A stretch of DNA of 33,657 bases from SFTH01 sp051878085 (GCA_051878085.1 JBJEJN010000178.1:1-33657), one strand, 5' to 3'. Shown: positions 16,041 through 23,835, counted from the stretch's first letter. Notes: generated from the sequence alone by a model not told the origin. Numbers and translations are program-made.

Positions 16041-17162
16041 TTAGTCCCCAGCGGCCCACTCGTCCTCAAACAGGCTGGCGATGCGGCTGTTCTCGGGCAC
16101 GCTGGTGGTATCCGGGATGGGCGTGGGGCGCGTCCAGTAGTCGATGGCCTGGGTGGGCTCGGGCGTGGGCGTGACCTCGGCGTTGGGCCCGGGGGTCGGC
16201 GTCGCGCCGTAGGCCTCGGTGGTCTGGAGCGTGCGCACGTCGGGCAGGTTCTCGTCGGAGTCGGTCTCGATGACCGTGCGCAGGATGAAGACCTCCTCGA
16301 TGCGCTGGAAGTCCACCGAGGGCGTGACCACCGCGTAGGTGCCCTCGGAGCCGGCATCCAGGCTCAGGGCCGTGACGGTGCCGATCTTGAGTCCTTTGGG
16401 ATAGGTGGAGTCCGTGCCGGAGGTGATCACCGTGTCGCCGGGGGAGATGTTGTTGATGTTGGGCAGATAGTAGACGAAGCACTCGGCGGTGTCGTCATCG
16501 GAGGAAACCTGGCCGCGCATGATGCCGTTGTCGCGGGTGCGCTGCATCAGGCAGGCCACCGAGCTGCGGGAATCGATGATGGAGATGACCTTGGAATAGT
16601 TCAGGCCCACCTCGTACACGCGGCCGATCAGGCCGTCGCCGTTGACCACGGCCATGCCGGTGGTCACGCCGCTGCTGGAGCCACGGTTGACGGAGAAGGT
16701 CTCAAACCAGGGGCCCGCGTCCCGGGCGATCACCTTGGCGTAGATGGGATCCAGGGAGGAATATGTATCCCTTGCGTCCAGCAGGGTCTTGAGGTTCTCG
16801 TTCTCCTGCACGGCCTCCTCGGCCTCCTGCAGCTCCATGCGCAGCTGCTCGTTCTCAAAGGAGAGCTCGTCGTACGCCTGCTGAAGCTCAGATAGGCTCT
16901 TGCGGTCGGTGAAGAAGTCCTTGACGCTGGTGGTGACGCTGCGGAAGGCGTTCTGCACCGGCGTGACCAGCGTGCCGACGGCATTTTCAAAGATGGAGAT
17001 CTGGCCGCTGCTGCGGAGCACCAGGAAGAAGATGACGGCGGCGACGACCAGAACGACCAGTGTGGTGAACAGGATGCGGCGCAGCTTGCGAAGGCGGGTG
17101 CTCTGCACCTCGGGGTTCCGCTTGGTGGAATAGCGCTTGCCGCGCGACTTTTTCTTAGCCAT
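16041..17162 (-). CDS. mreC: Rod shape-determining protein MreC with Pro/Thr-rich C-terminal tail
   Basis: This 373-residue protein has a basic N-terminal cytoplasmic stretch, one membrane span (about 30-48), a coiled coil (about 85-115) and the MreC beta-domain, with A-K-V-I-A-R-D-A-G-P-W-F and G-V-T-T-G-M-A-V-V-N-G-D-G-L-I-G-R-V. After the core, about 60 residues form a threonine/proline-rich tail with repeated T-P-T-P, probably an extended extracellular segment. That tail is unusual for MreC, and a similar T-P linker occurs in the unknown protein at 29671-30711. MreC activates PBP2 and links it to MreB filaments. Spacing to mreB (30 nt) and mreD (25 nt) supports one operon. Confidence 0.92.
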   Translation of the reverse strand: MAKKKSRGKRYSTKRNPEVQSTRLRKLRRILFTTLVVLVVAAVIFFLVLRSSGQISIFENAVGTLVTPVQNAFRSVTTSVKDFFTDRKSLSELQQAYDELSFENEQLRMELQEAEEAVQENENLKTLLDARDTYSSLDPIYAKVIARDAGPWFETFSVNRGSSSGVTTGMAVVNGDGLIGRVYEVGLNYSKVISIIDSRSSVACLMQRTRDNGIMRGQVSSDDDTAECFVYYLPNINNISPGDTVITSGTDSTYPKGLKIGTVTALSLDAGSEGTYAVVTPSVDFQRIEEVFILRTVIETDSDENLPDVRTLQTTEAYGATPTPGPNAEVTPTPEPTQAIDYWTRPTPIPDTTSVPENSRIASLFEDEWAAGD

Positions 17163-17192
17163 TTATGTTGCTCCTTCGGATGGGAGTTGGGA

Positions 17193-18233
17193 TCAGACCT
17201 CGAGCAGACAGCCGGTGAGCTGGAGCTTCTGGTAGATTTTGTCGTCGGAGGCGGCGATGCACGCGCCGCGCGCGACCTCGTCCTGGGGATTTTCACTGAT
17301 GTTCACGGGAATGTTCAGCATCGCCGCGAGGCGCTCCCGCAGGCCCTCCAGCAGCGCGCCGCCGCCGGAGAGGTGGATGCCGTTGGTCAGCAGATCCTCC
17401 GCCAGCTCCGCCGGGGTGTTTTCAAAGGCCTCGCGGATGCTCTCCAGCAGGTTGTCCAGCGCGGGCAGGATCGCGCGCTGCACGTCCAGCGCGTTGATCT
17501 CTGCGGTGGCGGGCTTGCCGGTGCGCGCGTCGCGACCGCGCAGGGTCACGTTCTCCACCTCGGTCATGGGAATCTCCAGCGCCGTGGCCAGGTCGATCTT
17601 CAGATCCTCCGCGGTGCGCTGGCCGATGATCAGGCCCTTCTCCCGGCGGATGTAGCGCATGATGGCCTCGTCCAGGGCAAGGCTGCCCGTGCGGGTGGTG
17701 CGCGCGGCGACCACGCCGTTCATGGACAGCACGGCAACCTCCGTGGTGGAGCCGCCGATGAGCACCACCATCACGCCCTTGGCCTCCTCGATGGACAGCC
17801 CCGCGCCCAGCGCAGCGGCGATGCTGGCGCGGATCAGCGCGGCCTTCTTCGCGCCGCTTGCGCGCACGGCGCTCTGCGCCGCGGCGTGCTCCACGCGGGT
17901 CGCGCCGGTGGCCATGGACACAACCAGCCGGTTCTTTTCCAGCGCGCGGCGCTTGCCCAGCGCCTTCTCGGCCAGGGACTTCATCAGCAGCGTGGCCTGT
18001 TCCACGTCCGCCACAGCGCCGTCCATCACCGGGGACAGCAGCGCCACGTCCTTGGGGGTGCGGCCCAGCATCTGGCGCGCGTCGCGGCCCACGCCGAGCA
18101 CCTCGTCGGGGTCGTCGCGCAGGGTGAGCACGTAGCTGGGCTCGCGCAGCACCACGCCCTCGTTCTCCAGGCAGATGGTCACGTTGGCGGAGCCCAGATC
18201 CAGGCCCACGCCGCCGGTTGAAAACACGCCCAT
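17193..18233 (-). CDS. mreB: MreB-family actin homologue with altered ATP-hydrolysis motifs
   Basis: This 346-residue protein aligns end to end with MreB: phosphate-1 D-L-G-S-A-N (12-17), M-L-G-R-T-P (55-60), L-I-G-x-R-T-A-E-D-L-K-I, and adenosine-motif L-S-G-G-G-A-L-L. Two normally invariant motifs are changed. The E-E-P-M-A-A-A-I-G segment with the catalytic glutamate reads R-A-S-I-A-A-A-L-G (residues 135-143). The phosphate-2 motif V-D-I-G-G-G-T-T reads V-L-I-G-G-S-T-T (157-164), so the metal-binding aspartate is Leu158. ATP binding may persist, but hydrolysis is probably impaired. It lies between maf and mreC. It may be a regulatory or structural partner of a canonical MreB encoded elsewhere (inference). 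Confidence 0.9.
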   Translation of the reverse strand: MGVFSTGGVGLDLGSANVTICLENEGVVLREPSYVLTLRDDPDEVLGVGRDARQMLGRTPKDVALLSPVMDGAVADVEQATLLMKSLAEKALGKRRALEKNRLVVSMATGATRVEHAAAQSAVRASGAKKAALIRASIAAALGAGLSIEEAKGVMVVLIGGSTTEVAVLSMNGVVAARTTRTGSLALDEAIMRYIRREKGLIIGQRTAEDLKIDLATALEIPMTEVENVTLRGRDARTGKPATAEINALDVQRAILPALDNLLESIREAFENTPAELAEDLLTNGIHLSGGGALLEGLRERLAAMLNIPVNISENPQDEVARGACIAASDDKIYQKLQLTGCLLEV

Positions 18234-18253
18234 ATCGATAACCTCCAGTTCGG

Positions 18254-18847
18254 TCAGCAGGTGAAGTCCTTCAGCATCTCCCGGATGTCGTCCACCGGGA
18301 AGCCGATCACGTTCTCATAGGAGCCGTCGAAGCCCTCCACAAAGCCGTGTGCGCCGCCTTGAATGGCGTAGGCGCCGGCCTTGTCCATGGGTTCGCCGGT
18401 GGCGATGTAGTTCTCGATCTCCTGTTCGCTCAGCTCGCGGAAGCGCACGCCGGTGCGCACGGCGCGGGTTTCGCTGCGACCGCTGGCCGCGTCGATGATC
18501 GTCACACCGGTGAAGACCTCATGGGTGCGCCCGGAGAGCACGGCGAGCATGCGGTGCGCATCAGCGGTGTCGCGGGGCTTACCCAGCGCCGCGCCGTCCA
18601 GGGACACCAGCGTGTCTGAGGCGATGATGATGCCCTCCGTGCGGGTGGATGCCACGGCCTCGGCCTTGCGCCGGGAGAGGATGGCGACCACGTCGCGGGC
18701 GTGCCCGGAAACGTTCTCGTCCACGTCCGGAACCTGTATTTCAAAGGTATAGCCCATCTGCGCAAGCAGCTCCCGGCGGCGCGGGGAGCCGGAGGCCAGG
18801 ATCAGGCGGAAATTCTGCGCGTTGCTTTCACTTGCATTGGAAATCAT
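18254..18847 (-). CDS. maf: Maf-family nucleoside triphosphate pyrophosphatase
   Basis: This 197-residue protein has the Maf opening L-I-L-A-S-G-S-P-R-R-R-E-L-L, an A-S-D-T-L-V segment with the metal-binding aspartate, and D-K-A-G-A-Y-A-I-Q-G near the C-terminus. Maf proteins hydrolyse dTTP/UTP or modified nucleotides and are linked to septum formation. The start was placed at ATG 18847, preceded by GGAG at a suitable distance. Two upstream in-frame ATGs (18898 and 18865) exist, but the first lies upstream of the predicted -10 box. It is the first gene of the shape operon, as in Bacillus, where maf lies just before radC-mreBCD. Confidence 0.9.
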   Translation of the reverse strand: MISNASESNAQNFRLILASGSPRRRELLAQMGYTFEIQVPDVDENVSGHARDVVAILSRRKAEAVASTRTEGIIIASDTLVSLDGAALGKPRDTADAHRMLAVLSGRTHEVFTGVTIIDAASGRSETRAVRTGVRFRELSEQEIENYIATGEPMDKAGAYAIQGGAHGFVEGFDGSYENVIGFPVDDIREMLKDFTC

Positions 18848-18886
18848 GGTACACTTCTCCATATTGATCGAAACTAACCACTCTAT

Positions 18887-18914
18887 ATTATAGCACACAA
18901 ACGCGAGGTTTCAA
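18887..18914 (-). promoter_or_regulatory. Promoter of the maf-mre operon
   Basis: On the - strand TTGAAA (18914-18909) is followed after 16 nt by a perfect TATAAT (18892-18887). The predicted start near 18880 supports the shorter Maf start codon. Confidence 0.75.
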
Positions 18915-19015
18915 AGCGTTTGCGGGCTTCGTTCCCATTTTGTCACGAACATATTACACTTCGCCCGGGATCGCGGCGGGAATGCCGGATTCCTGCACCT
19001 CCCGGGCACAACAAA

Positions 19016-19045
19016 GCGAACCGAAGCGTTTGCGCTTCGGTTCGC
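19016..19045 (-). terminator. Terminator of the Nudix-like gene
   Basis: A perfect 13-bp stem (19016-19028 with 19033-19045, arm GCGAACCGAAGCG) has a 4-nt loop. On the - strand TTTGTT follows. It begins 13 nt after the Nudix-like stop codon. Confidence 0.8.
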
Positions 19046-19058
19046 ACATTTTCCGGGA

Positions 19059-19493
19059 TCAGGCAGGGGTACCTTCCTTGCATTCCGTATAGATTTGATA
19101 GGCTGTGTCCAGAATTTCACGGTCGCAATCGTGGGTCAGCATCTCGCGCGCCTTCTGAACCGGGTAGTAGCCGCCGTTTAGAAATCCCTGGTCGAAGGAG
19201 ATGTGATAGCTGTCGTCGTCCGCGATCATCGCGAACCACTGGATTCGGTTGCTTACGTCCTTGCCACGGCTCTCCGAGAAGAAGTCGTAGCGGGTATTGC
19301 CGGCAATGCCGATGATGCGCGCATGAATTCCGGCCTCGTCCTCGACGCGCCAGAGCGCCACATCGTTGGAATGATTGCGGTTGCGGATCACGCCCTTCGG
19401 CATCACCCATTCGCCGCGATCGCTCATCAAAAGAAAAACCTGTTCATCGCAGAAAACAACGCCTCCCGCACAGCTGCGAATTGCACTTGCCAT
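19059..19493 (-). CDS. Nudix-fold protein with degenerate Nudix box
   Basis: This 144-residue protein has Nudix-like features: S-C-A-G-G-V-V-F early, W-V-M-P-K-G-V before the box, and V-E-D-E-A-G-I where the box helix should end. The Nudix consensus is G-x5-E-x7-R-E-U-x-E-E-x-G-U. Here the first glutamate position is asparagine, R-E reads W-R, and E-E reads D-E. Most metal-binding residues are therefore changed, and diphosphatase activity is doubtful. The fold could serve in binding or regulation. It has its own promoter (19528-19556) and terminator, so it is a one-gene unit. The ATG at 19493 has AAGGAAGG upstream. Confidence 0.7.
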   Translation of the reverse strand: MASAIRSCAGGVVFCDEQVFLLMSDRGEWVMPKGVIRNRNHSNDVALWRVEDEAGIHARIIGIAGNTRYDFFSESRGKDVSNRIQWFAMIADDDSYHISFDQGFLNGGYYPVQKAREMLTHDCDREILDTAYQIYTECKEGTPA

Positions 19494-19527
19494 AGCTTAA
19501 ACACCTTCCTTTTTACGGCTAATGTTC

Positions 19528-19556
19528 ATGATAGCACAAAAACGGGTAAATTACAA
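19528..19556 (-). promoter_or_regulatory. Promoter of the Nudix-like gene
   Basis: On the - strand TTGTAA (19556-19551), a 17-nt spacer and TATCAT (19533-19528) lie about 35 nt before the start codon. It is divergent from the cobB promoter. Confidence 0.6.
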
Positions 19557-19597
19557 TGATAAAAACGGGAAAAAAGCTGGGCAAGAAACATCGCTTG

Positions 19598-19626
19598 TGG
19601 ACATATTGCAAATTTAATGCTAAAAT
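19598..19626 (+). promoter_or_regulatory. Promoter of the cobB operon
   Basis: TGGACA (19598-19603), a 17-nt spacer and TAAAAT (19621-19626) lie 24 nt before the cobB ATG, in an AT-rich patch. AAAGGAAGG precedes the start codon. Confidence 0.65.
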
Positions 19627-19650
19627 AATGATTGAAAGGAAGGGACCATT

Positions 19651-20370
19651 ATGAAGGAAGCCCTGGAGACGCTGAAGCAGTGGGTGCGGGAGTCCAAGCG
19701 CATCGTTTTCTTCGGCGGCGCGGGCGTCAGCACGGAGTCGGGCATCCCGGATTTCCGTGGCGTGGACGGCCTGTACCGGCAGAAGTACGCCTATCCCCCG
19801 GAGACGATCCTCAGTCACGATTTCTTTGTGCGCAGAACGGAGGAGTTCTACCGCTTCTACCGGGACAAGATGCTCATCACCGACGCGCTGCCCAACGCGG
19901 CGCATCTGAAGCTTGCCCAGTGGGAACAGGAGGGCAAGCTCAGCGCGGTGGTGACCCAGAACATCGACGGTTTGCACCAGGCGGCGGGCTCAAAGCGGGT
20001 CTACGAGCTGCACGGCTGCATCCTGCGGAACTACTGCATGGACTGCGGCAGGTTCTATGACGCGCAGTACATCAAGGACAGCGACGGCGTGCCCCGGTGC
20101 AGTTGCGGCGGCGTCATCAAGCCGGACGTGGTGCTCTACCAGGAGTCGCTGGATCAGGACTGCATCATGGGCGCGATCCATGCCATCGCCAACGCCGACC
20201 TGCTGATCATCGGCGGCACCTCGCTGAGCGTCTATCCGGCGGCCAGCTTCATCGACGACTATCGCGGCAACCGCATGGTGCTGGTGAACAAGACCGCCAC
20301 GCCCCGGGACGACCGCGCCGATCTCATTCTGCGCGATCCCATCGGCCAGGTGTTCGCCCAGCTGCCCTGA
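19651..20370 (+). CDS. cobB: Sir2-family NAD-dependent protein deacylase
   Basis: This 239-residue sirtuin has G-A-G-V-S-T-E-S-G-I-P-D-F-R-G (23-37), T-Q-N-I-D-G-L-H (102-109), the catalytic H121 in E-L-H-G, and zinc cysteines C129/C132 and C150/C152. G-G-T-S-L-S-V-Y-P-A binds NAD. The segment after D-F-R-G (D-G-L-Y-R-Q-K-Y-x-Y-P-P-E-T) is of the bacterial deacetylase type rather than the Tyr/Arg desuccinylase type. The enzyme removes acyl groups from lysines and consumes NAD+. In anaerobes making acetyl-CoA it often counters non-enzymatic acetylation and activates acyl-CoA synthetases. Two nucleic-acid/nucleoside genes follow at once, with 3 nt before the next. Confidence 0.93.
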   Translation: MKEALETLKQWVRESKRIVFFGGAGVSTESGIPDFRGVDGLYRQKYAYPPETILSHDFFVRRTEEFYRFYRDKMLITDALPNAAHLKLAQWEQEGKLSAVVTQNIDGLHQAAGSKRVYELHGCILRNYCMDCGRFYDAQYIKDSDGVPRCSCGGVIKPDVVLYQESLDQDCIMGAIHAIANADLLIIGGTSLSVYPAASFIDDYRGNRMVLVNKTATPRDDRADLILRDPIGQVFAQLP

Positions 20371-20373
20371 TCC

Positions 20374-20883
20374 ATGGCGGAGCGCATCTACGGCTTCGGG
20401 CCGGTGTGGCGGGCGGACGCGCGCATGCTGATCCTCGGCTCCATGCCCAGCGTGGAGTCGCTGCACCAGAGCTTCTACTACGCCCATCCCCGCAACGCCT
20501 TCTGGCCGATGATGGCGGAGATTCTCGGGGAAGCAAGCCCGGAAACCATCGAGGACAAGAAGGCCATGCTGCTGCGCCACCGCATCGCCCTGTGGGACAC
20601 GGTGGGAAGCTGCGAACGCGTGGGCTCGCTGGACAGCGCCATCCGCGATCCGCAGCCCAACGACTTTGCGGCCCTGTTCCGGAATTGCCCGGACATCCGG
20701 CACATCTTTTTCAACGGCGCGACGGCGCACCAGCTGTATCTTAGGCTGGTGGCTCGGGAGGACGTGCGGCACATCTACCACCGCATGCCCTCCACCAGTC
20801 CGGCCTACACCCTGAAGTATGAAATCAAAAAAGCGCGCTGGCAAGCGGCGCTGAAGGAGGCATTTCCAGATGAACCCCTGTGA
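20374..20883 (+). CDS. DNA-deoxyinosine glycosylase (uracil-DNA glycosylase superfamily)
   Basis: This 169-residue protein matches the hypoxanthine-DNA glycosylase branch of the UDG superfamily: L-G-S-M-P-S-x-x-S-L-x-x-x-F-Y-Y-x-H-P-R-N-A-F-W (about 21-44) forms the pocket and water-activating region, and L-W-D-T-V-G-S-C and P-S-T-S-P-A-Y follow. Such enzymes excise deaminated adenine (hypoxanthine) from DNA to start base-excision repair. It starts 3 nt after cobB and its end overlaps the phosphorylase gene by 14 nt, so the three are one operon. A broader G/U-mismatch specificity is possible. Confidence 0.85.
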   Translation: MAERIYGFGPVWRADARMLILGSMPSVESLHQSFYYAHPRNAFWPMMAEILGEASPETIEDKKAMLLRHRIALWDTVGSCERVGSLDSAIRDPQPNDFAALFRNCPDIRHIFFNGATAHQLYLRLVAREDVRHIYHRMPSTSPAYTLKYEIKKARWQAALKEAFPDEPL

Positions 20884-22140
20884 CATCATTCGCAAAAAGC
20901 GATTCGGCGGCGAATTAAATGAGACGGAGATTCGCGCCTTTGTGGACGGCGTGGTGGACGGCAGCTTTGCCGATTATCAGGCCTCCGCGCTGCTGATGGC
21001 CATCTGCATCAACGGCATGACGGACCGGGAGACCCTGGCGCTGACGCTGGCGATGGCCAAGTCCGGCGAGACGCTGGATCTTAGCGACATCCCCGGCGTC
21101 AAGGCCGACAAGCACTCCACCGGCGGCGTGGGCGACACCACCTCGCTGGTGCTGGTACCGTTGGTGGCGGCCTGCGGCGTAAAGATGGCGAAGATGTCCG
21201 GGCGCGGCCTGGGCTTCACCGGAGGCACGCTGGACAAGATGGAGTCCATTCCGGGCATGTCCATCAGTCTGGACGTGGACGCCTTCAAGCGGCAGGTGAC
21301 GGACATTGGCTGCGCCATCATCGGCCAGACCGCCGAGCTTGCCCCGGCGGACAAGGTGCTCTACGCCCTGCGTGACGTGACCGCCACGGTGGACTGCATG
21401 CCGCTGGTGGTGTCGTCGATCCTGTCCAAGAAGCTGGCGGCGGGCTGCGACGTAGTGGTGTTGGACGTGAAGAGCGGCAGCGGCGCGATCATGGATACGC
21501 CGGAAAAGTCGCGCAAGCTGGCGGAGATGATGGTGCGCATCGGCAAGCTCAGCGGCAAGCGCTTCTCCGCGCTGATCACCGACATGGATCAGCCGCTGGG
21601 CAACTACATCGGCAACGCGCTGGAGGTGGAGGAGGCCATCGACATCCTCGCCGGGCGCACCCAGGGCGCGCTGAAGGACGTGGCGCTGGAGCTGGGCGCG
21701 CACATTCTGCGCAACGCGGGCGCTGTTGCCACGGTGAACGAGGGCGTGAAGCTGTTGGATGCAAAGATTCGCAGCGGCGAGGGCCTCAAAAAGCTGGCGG
21801 AGATGATCGCGGCCCAGGGCGGCGATCCCCGGGTGTGCGAGGACACCGGCCTGCTGCCCAAGGCAAAGACGCTGATCGACATCAAGGCTGACCGCGCGGG
21901 CTACATCTCCTCCATGGTTACCAGCGACATCGGCAATGCCGCCAAGCTGCTGGGCGCGGGTCGTGAGCGCAAGACCGACGTGCTGGATCTGTCCGTGGGC
22001 ATCGTGATGAAGGTGCGCGTGGGCGACCGCGTGAAGAAGGGCGACGTGCTCTGCACGCTGCACGCGGGTGAGAAGTCCGACCGCACAGGGGCCTACAATC
22101 TGATGAAGCGCTCCATAACCATCTCCGACGAGAAGCCCGA
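20870..22140 (+). CDS. pdp: Pyrimidine-nucleoside phosphorylase (3' end lost in assembly gap)
   Basis: About 423 residues are present before the N run. The family is usually about 433, so only the last few residues are missing. K-H-S-T-G-G-V-G-D (phosphate site), S-G-R-G-L-G-F-T-G-G-T-L-D-K-M-E-S (the thymidine/pyrimidine phosphorylase signature) and K-S-G-S-G-A (pyrimidine site) are present. It splits uridine, thymidine or deoxyuridine to base plus (deoxy)ribose-1-phosphate. The gene overlaps the glycosylase by 14 nt. Apparent coding after the gap in the same frame is an artefact of reading through N. deoA (thymidine phosphorylase) is the alternative name. Confidence 0.92.
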
Positions 22141-22240
22141 NNNNNNNNNNNNNNNNNNNNNNNNNNNNNNNNNNNNNNNNNNNNNNNNNNNNNNNNNNNN
22201 NNNNNNNNNNNNNNNNNNNNNNNNNNNNNNNNNNNNNNNN
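22141..22240. other. Assembly gap of 100 N
   Basis: Exactly 100 N, the usual placeholder for a scaffold join of unknown size. The end of pdp and the start of the next gene fall here. The order of the two flanks is therefore an assembly claim, not something seen in sequence. Confidence 0.98.
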
Positions 22241-23142
22241 CGCACGGCGATCTGGTGCGCAATAAGGACGGCCACGTGCACCTGATCTGGCTGTGGCTGA
22301 TCGGCTTTCTGGTGTACTTCGGCTGGAACTGGGGCGTGGAGGCGGTCTTTTCCGCCACGCTGGGCCAGCTGCACATGCACGCGATGAACCTGGGCTACGG
22401 CGACATTCTTCAGGCGCCGCTGTGGGCCACGGTGGTGCTCCACGGCTACGACCCGCTGATGTCCGTGGTGGAGAGCCTGGGCACGGTGGTCATCTTCCTG
22501 GTGCTGGCGAAGCTTTTGCACAACAAGGGCGACCACGAGGGCTTCGAGCTGCCCGGCCTGGGCAAGTGGCTGGTCGTGGGCCTGGTCGCCGCGTTGGCGG
22601 GCGTTGCGCTGTGTCTGCTCACGGATTCGCTGCGGCTGGCCGCGCCGCTGAGCGAGCCAAAGTTCAGCCTGTCCACGCTCATCGCCGCACCGGTGTGCTT
22701 TTTGTCCACGCTGGCGGGCGAGGTGTTCATGATGGACTACCTCTACGAGTCCGCCCGCGCCCATCTGAAGCGCCTGCCCAGCATGGTTCTATTGTTGGCG
22801 GTGGAGTTCATCGCCGAGGGCGGCTGGCACCTGAGCTGGATCGGCATGGTGAACGTGGCGCTGCAGGTGCTCTTGTGCTGCATGCTGCACGATCGCTACG
22901 GACTCGCGGCCCCCACGGGGCTGTTCACCGGCTGGAGCTTCGTGCACACCGCGCTGTTCGTCAACATGAGTGCAGGTGCAGCGGACGGCGTGTGGTCGGT
23001 CTTCCACGTCTCGGAGGCATGGCTCACCGGTGGCAGCCACGGCCTGTTCAACGGCGTGTTCATGACCTTCTTCCTGCTGGCGGTGCTGCTGGGCGTGCAC
23101 TTCCTGCACAAATACCGCGCGCCGGGAACGGAAGCAGCCTAA
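22241..23142 (+). CDS. Multi-pass membrane protein, possibly CPBP-family-like (5' partial)
   Basis: The frame is open from the gap (H-G-D-L-V-R-N-K...), so the start is missing. A GTG at 22255 is internal and not convincing. About 300 residues form roughly eight hydrophobic segments. Three patches resemble the CPBP (Abi/CAAX-like) layout: G-E-V-F-M-M-D-Y-L-Y-E, V-E-F-I-A-E-G-G-W-H, and G-W-S-F-V-H-T-A-L-F. The usual E-E-x3-R and H-x3-N motifs are not intact, so protease activity is doubtful. I do not recognise a function with confidence. A bidirectional terminator follows 7 nt after the stop. Confidence 0.6.
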
Positions 23143-23149
23143 TACATAG

Positions 23150-23184
23150 AAAAACAGATGCATCGGTGCGGTGCATCTGTTTTT
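23150..23184. terminator. Bidirectional terminator between convergent genes
   Basis: The 13-nt arms 23150-23162 and 23172-23184 pair perfectly, with A5 at one end and T5 at the other. It works in both directions between the CPBP-like gene (+) and the 5-formyl-THF cyclo-ligase gene (-). Confidence 0.88.
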
Positions 23185-23206
23185 CGTTTGGCGTTCTATC
23201 AACCTG

Positions 23207-23794
23207 TTATCCTTCGGCATGAAACTGGGCTGCGGTCGGCTCAACCAGGCGCAGCTCGTCCGCGCAGATCACCCGATCCACAGGGATGTCGTGCTCCTCC
23301 ACCTCCAGATGATCGAGCAGCTGGAAGGGATAGCACAGCGCCACCAGCCTGTGGCCGGGGTGCGCCTCGAGGTACTTGTCGTAGAAGCCGCCGCCGTAGC
23401 CCACGCGATGACCCGCGGGATCGAAGGCCAGGCCGGGCATCAGCACCAGCGCGGTCTTATCCTCGGCCACGGGCGCGTCGAAGGTGGGCTCGGGGATGTT
23501 CCAGCCGCCGGGGGCGATCTGGGTGAAGTCCTCGATCCACAGAAAACGCATCTCGTCGCCGTAGACCTTGGGCACCGCGACCCGCTTGCCATCCTTCCAG
23601 GCGCGCTCGACGATCTCCCAGGTGCGCACCTCCTGATTGTAGGGCAGGTAGGCATAGATGGCCCGGGCCTGCTTGTATTCCTCCGTCTCGTACAGCTTTT
23701 CCGCCAGGTTGCGGCTGTAGGCTGCGATCTCCGCCGCCGCCATGGCGCGCTTCCTCTGGCCAATCTCCCTGCGGAGAGCCTTCTTGTCAAGCAT
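23207..23794 (-). CDS. 5-formyltetrahydrofolate cyclo-ligase
   Basis: This 195-residue protein has the family motifs: an N-terminal K-K-A-L-R-R-E-I with basic ATP-binding residues, V-A-V-P-K-V in the middle, P-G-L-A-F-D in the substrate region, and G-Y-G-G-G-F-Y-D-K-Y-L (about 137-147). It converts 5-formyl-THF to 5,10-methenyl-THF with ATP, returning a dead-end folate to the one-carbon pool. It lies just downstream of acsB on the same strand and fits a housekeeping role for the folate-dependent methyl branch. A strong hairpin with T6 sits 14 nt before its start, so its expression from the acs transcript needs read-through. AAGGTG is the ribosome-binding site. Confidence 0.92.
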   Translation of the reverse strand: MLDKKALRREIGQRKRAMAAAEIAAYSRNLAEKLYETEEYKQARAIYAYLPYNQEVRTWEIVERAWKDGKRVAVPKVYGDEMRFLWIEDFTQIAPGGWNIPEPTFDAPVAEDKTALVLMPGLAFDPAGHRVGYGGGFYDKYLEAHPGHRLVALCYPFQLLDHLEVEEHDIPVDRVICADELRLVEPTAAQFHAEG

Positions 23795-23807
23795 AGTATC
23801 ACCTTAC

Positions 23808-23835
23808 AAAAAAGGGAGAGGAACATACCTCTCCC
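23808..23835 (-). terminator. Intrinsic terminator upstream of the cyclo-ligase gene
   Basis: On the - strand an 8-bp stem (23835-23828 with 23821-23814, GGGAGAGG/CCTCTCCC) with a 6-nt loop is followed directly by six T (23813-23808). The cyclo-ligase ribosome-binding site comes right after. Confidence 0.85.

Noticed and set aside
22246..22285. Apparent extension of pdp through the gap in frame
   Set aside because: The frame across the N run is arbitrary. The 14 residues after the gap do not resemble a phosphorylase C-terminus and overlap the membrane protein frame.
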